DNA from: Pempheris klunzingeri
Lineage: Eukaryota; Chordata; Actinopteri; Acropomatiformes; Pempheridae
Direction of reading: 5' to 3'
NCBI RefSeq assembly: GCF_042242105.1
Contig: NC_092028.1
Location: 14,121,338 to 14,185,337 of the forward strand
DNA: 64,000 nt
The translations under genes were made by a program, and so were the position numbers. The notes below the pieces were generated by a model, which did not search any database, was not told the origin of the DNA, and saw only the letters and a program-made list of their open reading frames with translations. This document shows, piece by piece, positions 1 through 10,941 of this stretch. Every line of letters starts with the position of its first letter. The stretch's first letter is position 1.

Positions 1-291
1 AGACTCTGACTCAATCTGAACCAGCTGTTAAAAGGCCTGGAGAATCCCACAAATTGACCTGTACAGCCTCTGGATTCACATTCAGTGACTACTGGATGGC
101 CTGGATCAGACAGGCTCCTGGAAAAGGACTGGAGTGGATCGCTGCTCATTATGATAGTAGCAACATCCTCTACTCTCAGTCAGTCCAAGGCCGCTTCACC
201 ATCTCCAGAGACAACAGCAGACAGCAGGTGTATCTGCAGATGAACAGCCTGAAGACTGAAGATTCTGCTGTTTATTATTGTGCCAGAGACT
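1..291 (+). CDS. IGHV: IGHV family A V segment, 5' end outside window
   Basis: The V exon is cut by the window edge 12 bases after its expected start, so leader and promoter are not visible. What is present is open from FR1 to the RSS, with LTC (first Cys), [12 protein letters not shown] and AVYYCAR. CDR1 is GFTFSDYW and CDR2 HYDSSNI. The RSS is heptamer CACAGAG (292-298), a 23-bp spacer and nonamer ACAAAATCC (322-330). The sixth heptamer base is A where its siblings have T, which should weaken but not abolish RAG cutting. It encodes heavy-chain FR1-FR3 after joining to D-J. Confidence 0.93.
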
Positions 292-511
292 CACAGAGAC
301 TGCAGTTGGTTGAGCAGCTGTACAAAATCCTAAAGCACTCATCTGTGAAACTGGTAGAGCCCAAACTTGATGTATTTTTCTAATGTTTATAATTGATATT
401 ATACATTTTATTTTTGTATAGGCTATAGATTTTTAAATGTTGTTTTATGTTCTCTATGTTAGCCTACATTCCATATATTTCACAACACAAAACACAACAT
501 AGATCACAACA

Positions 512-784
512 AGCCAGCCTCTGTGACTGTGCAGCCTGGTCAGCGTCTGACCATCACCTGTCAGGTCTCTTATTCTGTGAGCAGCTACTTCACAGCTTGG
601 ATCAGACAGCCTGCAGGGAAAGGACTGGAGTGGATTGGAAGTAGAGCTGGATCCACCACATACTACAAAGATTCACTAAAGAACAAGTTCAGTATCAAGA
701 CAGACTCTTCCAGCAAAACAGTGACTCTAAACGGACAGAACGTGCAGCCTGAAGACTCTGCTGTGTATTACTGTGCCAGAGAGC
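512..784 (+). pseudogene. IGHV: IGHV family B, 5'-truncated, RSS spacer deleted
   Basis: The frame is open from [14 protein letters not shown] through [14 protein letters not shown] to YYCAREP, with CDR1 YSVSSYF and CDR2 RAGSTT. Promoter, leader, intron and the first codons of FR1 are missing: A-type downstream sequence (compare 3960-4030) runs straight into FR1 at about 512. At the 3' end heptamer-like CACAATC (785-791) is followed after only 4 bases by ACAAAACCC (796-804), so the 23-bp spacer is gone. It can be neither transcribed from its own promoter nor rearranged normally, but might act as a gene-conversion donor. Confidence 0.93.
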
Positions 785-804
785 CACAATCCTGAACAAA
801 ACCC

Positions 805-1439
805 TTCAGTGTCTGAACACTTGTAACAAACCACCAGAGGAGGAGCCCTCAGACCACTAATGATTTCAGGACTTGTTCATTGTTAAAGAGAGAAACAGAC
901 ATATTCAGAAATGAAAATTAAAAGGAATACTGAACTTGCTCAGCATCTGACAAAACGTGCACATGCATGTTTCTGTAGCTAACGTTAGAGCCTCAAACCT
1001 CCGTATATCATCTCAAAGGACATTACAGTTCCACACAAAGAAAATAGGACACTAAGTGTCATGTAACTGTTGTTATACAGTGTAGCAGCATGTTATTTGT
1101 TGTTTGTTTCTATTAAAATGGATTTAAAAATACACACTTCAGTGTTATTGTAAAACTGATGAACTATTGTTAAAGTCTTAACATGATGCAGACTGGATTA
1201 AATAACTGACTGAAATAATGTTTGTGTTAACCTGTTGCACAAACACTGAAACATGGATTCTTGGATGAATGATTAATACAGTGAATAATCATTCTCCAGT
1301 TTGATCACAGTGACTTAGAGCCAGGTAAAATCCAGTTCCACACTGAGAGGAGGAGTCAATGCAAAACTCATTAGTTCTCCTACCTCTACTTATCTGACTG
1401 CAGAGAGGATGACAGAGAACAGTGGACACACAGTTCAAC
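805..1439 (+). other. B-to-A spacer with A promoter
   Basis: This B-downstream flank (CCACCAGAGGAGGAGCCCTC near 832) passes into the upstream region of the next A gene. The octamer-like ATGCAAAA is at 1359-1366, 81 bases before the leader ATG, followed by a weak TATA-like TACTTAT. No gene is seen in the remainder. Confidence 0.75.
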
Positions 1440-1866
1440 ATGATGGACTACAGGACAGGACTGCTGCTTTTAGCTGTTTGCTGGACAGGTGAACATTTTT
1501 ACACTTGGTGTAACTCAAATTAAAAACATACAACACTTACTTTCATTTTTTCTTGTGCCTTGACAGGTGTTGATGGTCAGACTCTGACTGAATCTGGACC
1601 AGCTGTTAAAAGGCCTGGAGAATCCCACAAATTGACCTGTACAGGCTCTGGATTCACATTCAGCAGCTATTGGATGGCCTGGATCAGACAGGCTCCTGGA
1701 AAAGGACTGGAGTGGATCGCTGCTCAATATAGTAGCACCATCTCCTACTCTCAGTCAATTCAAGGCCGCTTCACCATCTCCAGAGACGACAGCAGACAGC
1801 AGGTGTATCTGCAGATGAACAGCCTGAAGACTGAAGATTCTGCTGTTTATTATTGTGCCAGAGACT
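1440..1866 (+). CDS. IGHV: IGHV family A V gene, intact
   Basis: Leader exon 1440-1488 opens with two adjacent ATGs and encodes a hydrophobic signal peptide ([12 protein letters not shown]). A 78-base GT-AG intron follows, and the V exon is 1567-1866. The split codon (G|GT) gives the mature start [13 protein letters not shown]1 is [11 protein letters not shown]2 QYSSTI, and FR3 has RDDSRQQ. The RSS is CACAGTG (1867-1873), 23 bp, ACAAAATCC (1897-1905). It is nearly identical to the gene at 3401, offset 1,961 bases, so the two are a recent tandem duplication together with the B pseudogene between them. Confidence 0.96.
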
Positions 1867-1905
1867 CACAGTGACTGCAGTTGGTTGAGCAGCTGTACAA
1901 AATCC

Positions 1906-2452
1906 TACAGTACTCATCAGACCTCCAATAGTTCCCTCACACGATTGTCTTGATGTCATCAGTCTATCAATTATGTTAGAAATCATGCTACTGTTTCAGT
2001 GACAGGGATTTAGAGCCTTAGTACTCAAGACTGGTAATGAGCTTTGTTTAGTTGACATTAGAGGGAAATCAGAGCTTGATTCAAACTGTAAATGCAATTT
2101 GGTTTTGCCTACTGAGGTCATTTGAAGTTTAAAATTCATGCTCTGTATCAGCAACATCTCCTAACAACTGTCTTATATTGTTTGTACTGTATGTCACATA
2201 AGAGAAGAAAAGATTTGGACATTTCAAAAATAGTTGGAATTTAATTATAAAGCCCAAAATAACAAATAACAATTTGTCTCACACATGTACAAGGTGCAAC
2301 ACCCTGTCAGAAAGAAAAAACCTCCACAAAAACCTGTTTTCAAATGGAAAAACAGAAAAACCTCAGGTAGAGCAACAGAATCAAGCCCCTCCTACAGTAC
2401 TCGTCTATGAGGCTGGTAAAGCCCAAACATGACGTATTTTTACAATTATATT
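1906..2452 (+). repeat. Spacer with degraded fish interspersed repeat
   Basis: About 2235-2390 resembles a repeat common in percomorph genomes, with TATAAAGCCCAAAATAAC near the start and GAAAAACCTCAGGTAGAGCAAC near the end. The family is recalled from pattern, not searched. The last 60 bases are A-type downstream flank fused to the truncated B gene that follows. Confidence 0.45.
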
Positions 2453-2745
2453 GAAGTGTGAACAGTTGACACAGCCAGCCTCTGTGACTGTGCAGCCTGG
2501 TCAGCGTCTGACCATCACCTGTCAGGTCTCTTATTCTGTGAGCAGCTACTTCACAGCTTGGATCAGACAGCCTGCAGGGAAAGGACTGGAGTGGATTGGA
2601 AGTAGAGCTGGATCCACCACATACTACAAAGATTCACTAAAGAACAAGTTCAGTATCAAGACAGACTCTTCCAGCAAAACAGTGACTCTAAACAGACAGA
2701 ATGTTCAGCCTGAAGACTCTGCTGTGTATTACTGTGCCAGAGACC
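2453..2745 (+). pseudogene. IGHV: IGHV family B, leaderless, RSS spacer deleted
   Basis: The V exon is open from EVCEQ-like codons (GAAGTGTGAACAG) to YYCARDP, with the same CDR1 (YSVSSYF) and CDR2 (RAGSTT) as the pseudogene at 512. The splice acceptor, intron, leader and promoter are absent. A-type flank joins 7 bases inside the V exon. The RSS shows the same lesion as at 785: CACAACC (2746-2752), 4 bases, ACAAAACCT (2757-2765). The shared spacer loss but different 5' breakpoints mean the RSS deletion came first. Confidence 0.93.
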
Positions 2746-2765
2746 CACAACCCTGAACAAAACCT

Positions 2766-3400
2766 CTCAGTGCCTGAACACTTGTAACAAACCACCAGAG
2801 GAGGAGCCCTCAGACCACTAATGATTTCAGGACTTGTTCATTGTTAAAGAGAGAAACAGACATATTCAGAAATGAAAATTAAAAGGAATACTGAACTTGC
2901 TCAGCATCTGACAAAACGTGCACACGCATGTTTATGTAGCTAACGTTAGAGCCTCAAACCTCCATATATCACCTCAAAGGACATTACAGTTCCACACAAA
3001 GAAAATAGGAAGCTAAGTGTCATGTAACTGTTGTTATACAGTGTAGCAGCATGTTATTTGTTGTTTGTTTCTATTAAAATGGATTTAAAAATACACACTT
3101 CAGTGTTATTGTAAAACTGATGAACTATTGTTAAAGTCTTAACATGATGCAGACTGGATTAAATAACTGACTGAAATAATGTTTGTGTTAACCTGTTGCA
3201 CAAACACTGAAACATGGATTCTTGGATGAATGATTAATACAGTTAATAATCATTCTCCAGTTTGATCACAGTGACTTAGAGCCAGGTAAAATCCAGTTCC
3301 ACACTGAGAGGAGGAGTCAATGCAAAACTCATTAGTTCTCCTACCTCTACTTATCTGACTGCAGAGAGGATGACAGAGAACAGTGGACACACAGTTCAAC
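2766..3400 (+). other. B-to-A spacer with A promoter
   Basis: Near-identical to 805-1439. The octamer-like ATGCAAAA is at 3320-3327. Confidence 0.75.
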
Positions 3401-3827
3401 ATGATGGACTACAGGACAGGACTGCTGCTTTTAGCTGTTTGCTGGACAGGTGAACATTTTTACACTTGGTGTAACTCAAATTAAAAACATACAACACTTA
3501 CTTTCATTTTTTGTTGTGCCTTGACAGGTGTTGATGGTCAGACTCTGACTCAATCTGGACCTGCTGTTAAAAGGCCTGGAGAATCCCACAAATTGACCTG
3601 TACAGGCTCTGGATTCACATTCAGCAGCTATTGGATGGCCTGGATCAGACAGGCTCCTGGAAAAGGACTGGAGTGGATCGCTGCTCAATATAGTAGCACC
3701 ATCTCCTACTCTCAGTCAATTCAAGGCCGCTTCACCATCTCCAGAGACGACAGCCGACAGCAGGTGTATCTGCAGATGAACAGCCTGAAGACTGAAGATT
3801 CTGCTGTTTATTATTGTGCCAGAGACT
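3401..3827 (+). CDS. IGHV: IGHV family A V gene, intact
   Basis: Leader 3401-3449, intron 78 bases, V exon 3528-3827. CDR1 (GFTFSSYW) and CDR2 (QYSSTI) are the same as in the gene at 1440; the visible protein difference is TLTQ for TLTE in FR1. The RSS is CACAGTG (3828-3834), 23 bp, ACAAAATCC (3858-3866). All core residues (Cys, Trp, YYC) are present. The pair would give almost the same antibody germline, so it adds copy number rather than diversity. Confidence 0.96.
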
Positions 3828-3866
3828 CACAGTGACTGGAGTTGGTTGAGCAGCTGTACAAAATCC

Positions 3867-4644
3867 TACAGTACTCATCTTTGAGGCTGGTAGAGCCCAA
3901 ACTTGATGTACTTTTATAATGTTTACAATGAATATTATGTATTTAAATTTTTTTTTATAGATTTTTAAATGTTGTTTTATGATCACTATGTTAGCCTACA
4001 TTCCATATATTTCACAACACAAAACACAACATAGATCACTTGTGAGACAGCACAACATTATTGAACTACTAAAAATATCATAGTCCTACCAATTCAAATG
4101 CAACGATGTTTGTAAATCATGTAGATTCTCAAAAATGAAAGAGAAAAATAATGTTGCAGTTTCCTTTACAAACTCACTTGAAGGCAGTCAGTGTCAAGTT
4201 TGTCTTTCCTCTCTTCCTTAAAAGGGAATCTAGAGGAAATAGATCTCAAGATGAACAGCAGGAGGCCTGACTGCTCCTCTGCAGTCTGCAAACACTGAGA
4301 CAAAAAGACTTCATGCAAAATAAGAATCATCAGAGTTACGTTATTTACACTATTTACATGATGCTGGCTGTTGTTACTGTATTTCTGTTTCCAGAAAATA
4401 TAGTGATAAGTGAGAATTGAAATTAGAATATCATGTGGAAAGCAAAGGTGATTCACAGCCATGTTTTCACTCTGCAGTTGTAATAACAGTCAACAGGCTC
4501 TTCTATTGGCTCCATTTAGACCAACACTAATGTGTCATAAGTTTGATTCTATGCAAACTCAGTGACCGTCCTGATTATTCAGCCATTAAACTGTCACATC
4601 AGGCCGTCAGTGGAGTTCACAGCACGTCAGTTTCAACATCAACC
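3867..4644 (+). other. A-to-B spacer with B promoter
   Basis: A-type flank to about 4030 is followed by B-upstream DNA like that at 10050-10850. Octamer ATGCAAAC is at 4551-4558. The TATA box found in the other B genes (TATAAAA) is eroded here to CATTAAA near 4584. Confidence 0.7.
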
Positions 4645-5044
4645 ATGTTTTCTGTAGCTCTGCTGCTGCTGTTGGCAGCTGGATGTGAGTCTCTCTGGAT
4701 TTGTCAAAGTCAACATTTCTTCATTTGCTGTATAACTTGATCATTGGCTACAAAAACATTTTCTTTTTTTAACAGGTGTGAAGTGTGATCAGTTGACACA
4801 GCCAGCCTCTGTGACTGTGCAGCCTGGTCAGAGTCTGACCATCACCTGTCAGGTCTCTTATTCTGTGAGTGACTACTACACAGCTTGGATCAGACAGCCT
4901 GCAGGGAAAGGACTGGAGTGGATTGGAAGCAAATTCACTGGAGCGTCATACTACAAAGATTCACTAAAGAACAAGTTCAGTATCGACATAGTTGCTTCCA
5001 GCAACACAGCGACTCTAAATGGACAGAAAGGGCAGCCTGAAGAC
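4645..5044 (+). pseudogene. IGHV: IGHV family B, 3' end and RSS deleted
   Basis: Leader 4645-4684 (MFSVALLLLLAAG), intron 91 bases and V exon from 4776 are normal, with CDR1 YSVSDYY and CDR2 KFTGAS. At QPED the sequence jumps from GAAGACT straight to the flank AAAACCCCTCAG. This removes AVYYCAR, the heptamer, the spacer and the start of the nonamer, and makes an immediate TGA (5045-5047). Without the second Cys and the RSS it cannot rearrange or fold as a V domain. FR3 is also drifted (IDIVASSNTA, QKGQ). Confidence 0.94.
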
Positions 5045-5047
5045 TGA

Positions 5048-5709
5048 AAACCCCTCAGTGCCTGAACACTTGTAACAAACCACCAGAGGAGGAGCCCTCA
5101 GACCACTAATGATTTTAGGACTTGTTCATTGTTAAAGAGAGAAACAGACATATTTAGAAATGAAAATGAAAAGGAATATAACATTGTTCATTGTCATTGT
5201 AACATATAACAATAATAACTATAGTTTGTTTTGCTTTTATTCCTTCTGGGCTTTACTTTCTCTTAATGTTCTAAAATTACTTATGAACACTCAGTGATAA
5301 AATCAACAGTATAACATAAGAACCAGTGTCATGTAACTGCTGCTATACAGTGTAGCAGCTTGTTATTTGTTGTTTGTTTCTATTAAAATGGATTTAAAAA
5401 TACACATTTCAGTGTTATTGTAAAACTGATGAACTATTGTTAAAGGCTTAACATGATGCAGACTGGATTAAATAACTGACTGAAATAATGTTTGTGTTAA
5501 CCTGTTGCACAAACACTGAAACATGGATTCTTGGATGAATGATTAATACAGTTAATAATCATTCTCCAGTTTGATCACAGTGACTGAGAGCCAGGTAAAA
5601 TCCAGTTCCACATTGAGAGGAGGAGTCAATGCAAAACTCATTAGTTCTCCTACCTCTACTTATCTGACTGCAGAGAGGATGACAGAGAACAGTGGACACA
5701 CAGTTCAAC
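5048..5709 (+). other. B-to-A spacer with A promoter
   Basis: Same class as 805-1439, with a divergent AT-rich middle at 5170-5310. Octamer-like ATGCAAAA is at 5629-5636. Confidence 0.7.
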
Positions 5710-6142
5710 ATGATGGACTACAGGACAGGACTGCTGCTTTTAGCTGTTTGCTGGACAGGTGAACATTTTTACACTTGGTGTAACTCAAATTAAAAACATA
5801 CAACACTTACTTTCATTTTTTGTTGTGCCTTGACAGGTGTTGATGGTCAGACTCTGACTCAATCTGAACCAGCTGTTAAAAGGCCTGGAGAATCCCACAA
5901 ATTGACCTGTACAGGCTCTGGATTCACATTCAGCAGCTACTGGATGCACTGGGTCAGACAGGCTCCTGGAAAAGGACTGGAGTGGGTTTCCGCTATCAGA
6001 TACGAAACTAGCCACATCTACTACTCTCAGTCAGTCCAAGGCCGCTTCACCATCTCCAGAGACAACAGCAGACAGCAGGTGTATCTGCAGATGAACAGCC
6101 TGAAGACTGAAGATTCTGCTGTTTATTATTGTGCCAGAGACT
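5710..6142 (+). CDS. IGHV: IGHV family A V gene, intact
   Basis: Leader 5710-5758, intron 78 bases, V exon 5837-6142. CDR1 is GFTFSSYW with MHWVRQ. CDR2 is IRYETSHI, unusual in the family for its charged RYE. FR2 ends EWVSA instead of EWIA. The RSS is CACAGTG (6143-6149), 23 bp, ACAAAATCC (6173-6181). All core residues are present, so it should be able to rearrange. Confidence 0.96.
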
Positions 6143-6181
6143 CACAGTGACTGGAGTTGGTTGAGCAGCTGTACAAAATCC

Positions 6182-7756
6182 TACAGTACTCATCAGACCT
6201 CCAATAACACTTGGATCATTACCATCCCATTAGGTTCCTATGCAATGGTAAAGTCGTTCAGATGTGCATTGTCACTTTTGAGTGGACACCCAGCAGCCAA
6301 TCAGAATCTAGCAATCACCTTGACCACAGTAAAAGTGTCCTTGTATTATGATGTTCAGACAAGACATTTCATGCATAGGGATAAGTGATAACATTTGCAA
6401 AAAACAAAATAAACAGTACGCATCCATTCAAAAGTGGAAAAATACTGTTACCATGGATCAATAATACATTGTTGCCCATAAAGTTGGAATAAAATGTTTT
6501 TTACCTCTTCTCATGAAATGATTGTGACAATGTGATTTATTCTTAATAAATAAAGTGTATATCTTCTCAACTTTATTGATCAAACTCTTCCAAACATATC
6601 ACAGTGAAACTTAAACCACAATTAACCTTTGCAAACTGTGTATTCAGGCTTTAACAAAACTGGGGGTATTGAACAATTATTCCAACTTTATGGGAAACAG
6701 TGTATATCTGTGACTTGTACAATCAAAACAAATAAACTGCCATCTGCTTTTTCAAGATTTTTAGGTTACGATCCAGGAAAACAAACACATTGTTTCCCAC
6801 TAAAAACAATAATAAATATAGAAATGTTTTTTTAGATGAATATATTGTGTAATAATTCAACTGCAATATTTTATAATGCAAGCAGTTTGCAGGTATTTGG
6901 TATTCTAACCTGTTTCTCTGCTCTTGTACAAAACTCTGATACTGTTATCAAGGAACACTTCCATTTTTAATCCTGTAGAGAGAGGTCTATGGGAACTCTT
7001 CCCTCCGTATACTGTAATCACAATATTAAAAGCTGAGAAACAGAAAAAGAGCTGAGTATTTTAATGTATTTGTGTAGATTTTACTTGACTTCCTCTGCAG
7101 GTGGCATCACTACAGTGGCTGTAGAGGTAGTCAGATATTTTACTTTAGTAAAAGGACAAAGTCTGCTATGGCACTTTTGAGCATGTTGACTGAGAACAAT
7201 CGTCAGAGCACTTTTTTTGAAGCATTAATTTTAACACAAATAGTCATCACAATCCACATCGGCATAATGAGGGACTTTCAGTACGTAAGAGGAATAATTC
7301 ATTTTGCTGAAGTACTATGGGACAGGGTAGGCTGAATGCACTGGCTATGCTGTCTATTGAGCGGAATGTCATCCAGAATGATCCATGATCTTAAGACTTG
7401 TGTATAATTTGATGTTACACCATCTCATGGCATGAAAGAAAATCCTTGACAAAAAACATTTTTTGTTGTTAATCTAATATCAGTGCACATTTTAACCATA
7501 ACCTTTCAAATTCCACTGGCCCGCTTGTGGGCCATGCAGGGTAGGTTTAGAGTTAGGGTCAATGAAGTCTATTACATGCATGTTATAAAGGGTTAGGGGT
7601 TGGGTGTAAAGTTAAGCAGTTAAAGATAATTCTAGTAAGAAATTATGGATCTCCTCCCTGTGAGGAGGAGTCAATGCAAAACTCAGATGTCTTCCACCTC
7701 TACTTATCTGACTGCAGAGAGGATGACAGAGAACAGTGGACACACAGTTGAACATA
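6182..7756 (+). other. Long spacer: relic of family C flank, then A promoter
   Basis: From about 6340 to 7030 the sequence follows the downstream flank of the C genes (12660-13020): ACTGCCATCTGC at 6738, GATCCAGGAAA and ATATTGTGTAATAATTCAAC match in order. No C-type V exon precedes it, so a C gene has been deleted here. The next 600 bases show no recognisable content. Octamer-like ATGCAAAA is at 7674-7681. Confidence 0.6.
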
Positions 7757-8196
7757 ATGGACTGTAGGACAGGACTGCTGCTCTTAACTATCTGCTGGGC
7801 AGGTGAAGATATCCACAGACCTAAACCTTACACAGTTTATATTTGTGTCAACAGCATATTTCGCTTGATGTGTATTCATTCTCTTGACAGGTGTTGATGG
7901 TCAGACTCTGACTGAATCTGAACCAGCTGTTAAAAGGCCTGGAGAATCCCACAAATTGACCTGTACAGCCTCTGGATTGTCATTCAGCAGCTACGCTATG
8001 AACTGGGTCAGACAGGCTCCTGGAAAAGGACTGGAGTGGATCGCTTACATCAGCAGTGGCAGTAGCAGCAAATACTACTCTCAGTCAGTCCAAGGCCGCT
8101 TCACCATCTCCAGAGACAACAGCAGACAGCAGCTGTATCTGCAGATGAACAGCCTGAAGACTGAAGATTCTGCTGTTTATTATTGTGCTCGATACT
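7757..8196 (+). CDS. IGHV: IGHV family A V gene, intact
   Basis: Leader 7757-7802. The first of the two usual start codons is ATA here, so translation must start at the second ([15 protein letters not shown]). Intron 88 bases, V exon 7891-8196. CDR1 [11 protein letters not shown]2 ISSGSSSK, V end CARYS. The RSS is CACAGTG (8197-8203), 23 bp, ACAAAATCC (8227-8235). It opens the A-B-B-C-D block that recurs at 31-38 kb. Confidence 0.95.
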
Positions 8197-8235
8197 CACA
8201 GTGACTGGAGTTGGTTGAGCAGCTGTACAAAATCC

Positions 8236-9044
8236 TAAAGTATCTTTCAGCCCAAGTATGAAGCATTCTTCAAAGTACACTTTATTTTTATTTTTGATTT
8301 ATGTATATATTTGTATGTATTTTTTATACTACATAATATTACATTACATATATACATGCATATCTTTAAATAATGCATTATATGAAATCATAACTATTGT
8401 TTCTGAGAAATATGATTATTAAATATTAATACAATAAACAAAAAGAATAAATATCACTTGTTCATACAAGTTCTTCTATCAATTAAGAAACACTAATGTC
8501 TGTAATCTAAGTTGAAAACATAATGCTACAGCTTCTTTTATAAGGCTAGAGAGCAAGTAGATGAATAAATAAATGCTGCAATACAAAAAAGCTGTTCACT
8601 CATTGTTGATGATGAATCTGATATAGGAGAGATTCAGAGTGAATCAATTCTTTCAGGAAAACAGCTCACATCATATTTAAAGTGGGTTTGAAATGTGAAA
8701 ACATGCCAAACACACTGGCACACATGGCTTATAGCAAGCAACATTCTTGGTGTTTGCTGCTTTTGTTTCTGTGTGTGCACACCATCATAGTTGATGCAAA
8801 GCTGATTTTAATCAGTATGTTTCCCATTATCCATGATTCATGATAATATTCACATTAAGAACAAGAATAATGATTATTAATGGTCATATGATGTTTTCAT
8901 TATGAATTCTTCTCAGTTAGACCAACGCTGATGTTTCACATGTTGATTCTATGCAAACTCAGTGACCTTCCTCATTACTCAGCTATAAAAACTTCACATC
9001 AGGCCGTCAGTGGAGTTCACAGCACGTCAGTTTCAGCATCAACC
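8236..9044 (+). promoter_or_regulatory. A-to-B spacer with B promoter
   Basis: This is the type copy of the spacer that separates most A-B pairs. It is AT-rich and holds an inverted repeat (ACTTGT-tcat-ACAAGT near 8457), a conserved GATGCAAAG near 8794 and, at the end, the B promoter: octamer ATGCAAAC (8951-8958) and TATA box TATAAAA (8984-8990). Confidence 0.8.
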
Positions 9045-9466
9045 ATGTTTTCTGTAGCTCTGCTGCTGCTGTTGGCAGCTGGATGTGAGTCTCTCTGGAT
9101 TTGTTCAAACATTTTTCATTTGCTGTATAACTTGATTGTTTGTTCCAAAACATTTTCTTTTTTTAACAGGTGTGAAGTGTGAACAGTTGACACAGCCAGC
9201 CTCTGTGACTGTGCAGCCTGGTCAGAGTCTGACCATCACCTGTCAGGTCTCTTATTCTATGAGCGGCTACTACACAGCTTGGATCAGACAGCCTGCAGGG
9301 AAAGGACTGGAGTGGATTGGAGTGAAATACACTGGAGGTTCATACTACAAAGATTCACTAAAGAACAAGTTCAGTATCGACTTAGACTCTTCCAGCAACA
9401 CAGCGACTCTAAACGGACAGAATGTGCAGCCTGAAGACTCTGCTGTGTATTACTGTGCCAGAGAGC
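9045..9466 (+). CDS. IGHV: IGHV family B V gene, intact
   Basis: Leader 9045-9084 (MFSVALLLLLAAG), 85-base GT-AG intron, V exon 9170-9466. The phase-1 split codon T|GT gives mature [15 protein letters not shown]1 YSMSGYY, CDR2 KYTGGS. The core is [16 protein letters not shown] and YYCARE. The RSS is CACAGTA (9467-9473), 23 bp, ACAAAAACC (9497-9505). The extra Cys pair just before FR1 (C-VK-C) is a family trait, so mature B domains may carry an N-terminal free cysteine depending on signal cleavage. Confidence 0.95.
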
Positions 9467-9618
9467 CACAGTAACACAAACCATCAGTAGACCTGAACAA
9501 AAACCCCTCAGAGCCTGAACACTTGTAGCATGAAGCCACCAGAGGAGGAGCCCTCAGACCACTAATGATTTCAGGACCTGTTCACTGTTAAAGAGACAAA
9601 CAGACATCTACAAAAGAA

Positions 9619-9673
9619 TATTGTGCCAGAGACTTACAGTGACTGGAGTTGGTTGAGCAGCTGTACAAAATCC
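9619..9673 (+). pseudogene. Orphan 3' end and RSS of a family A gene
   Basis: Only the last codons of an A gene (TATTGTGCCAGAGACT) and its RSS remain: TACAGTG (9635-9641), 23 bp, ACAAAATCC (9665-9673). They are fused to B-downstream flank on the left and followed by A-type downstream flank. The first heptamer base is T, not C, which should abolish cutting. The copy at 32901 has the same structure. Confidence 0.85.
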
Positions 9674-10941
9674 TAAACTACTCATCTTAGAGGCTGGTAG
9701 AGCATTAAGTATTTTTAGTACTTAATTGTATCTTTCATTTTTCATATTATTTTTTAAATCTTGTTTTATATTCTGTACTTTACTGAGAAATATTATCAAA
9801 CTTTGTTATCAACTTTGATTGACTTCTCTTACTAATAGGAGATACTCACATCTGGTGTTCTCATTGATCTTAACTGAGTGATGCTTGAACCCTGGACTCA
9901 ACAAAAGCTTAATGTAACACTCATGCTGCTCATGTACACTGGATATTGTGATAGCTGAAGCTTTTCTACCCTAAAAAAGTCAGGCGTTAACTTGATTTCT
10001 CATCAGCAGTGACTGCAGCTCCATCCGTCAGTGTCAGTTTATCTCAGCAGACAAAAGTAGATCTCAAGATGTACAGCAGAAGGAAGGAGCTGCTCCTCTA
10101 CAGTCTGTAAACCCAGACGCCTTAAACCAGAACCAAACCTGAAAACCAGCAGCATTAGACTTTTTACATGATCTTGGCTACTGTCACTCAATTTCTGTTA
10201 ATAATCATATCAATCACATAATCAATAAGCACACTAAGTAATCTGCAGTTACAAAAAAAAGCTGTGTTGTTAGGGTCTGATGAAGAAGGGATTCACAGTA
10301 AATAAATTCTTTCTAACAGGTGACATCATATTTTAAGTGGGTTTAAAATGTAAATATGAAGCCATGTTTAAAAATGGCCCATAGAAAGCAACATTCCTGG
10401 TGGTTGCTCCTTTTGTTTCCATGTGTGCACATAATCATAGTTGCTGCAATTCTGGTTTAAATGAATATGATTCATATGATCCATGATTCATGTTTATGTT
10501 TACATTAAGAATAGTAAAATGATCCTTTTGTTTGCAATTTTAAGTATTTGTATGTTACATCACATGCAACACATTATGGAATAAAAGATTTATAAACTGT
10601 TTAATGTTATAATTATCTATCTTCTACTGAATGCAAAAAAAAAAACAAAGTTAACAGGTTGTTTCCTTTCTATAAATTCAGGAACAATTTCAAAATGTTA
10701 TAATTGAGTGTGTAATGAAATTAAAATATCATATTTAAAGCTGAGGTGATTCACAGGCATGCTTTCACTGTGCAGATATAATAACAGTCAACAGACTCTT
10801 CTATTGGCTCCACTTAAACCAACACTGATGTTTCACATGTTGATTCTATGCAAACTCAGTGACCTTCCTCATTACTCAGCTATAAAAACTTCACATCAGG
10901 CCGTCAGTGGAGTTCACAGCACATCAGTTTCAGCATCAACC
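9674..10941 (+). promoter_or_regulatory. Spacer with B promoter
   Basis: A-type downstream flank passes into B-upstream DNA of the older type also seen at 4040-4640. The promoter is octamer ATGCAAAC (10848-10855) and TATAAAA (10881-10887). There is no gene. It is nearly identical to 32958-34225. Confidence 0.75.

Noticed and set aside
1861-1876. In-frame TGA or TAA right after V coding in A and B genes
   Set aside because: The stop comes from the heptamer itself (CACAGTGA, CACAGTAA) and is removed by V-D-J joining; it is not a defect.
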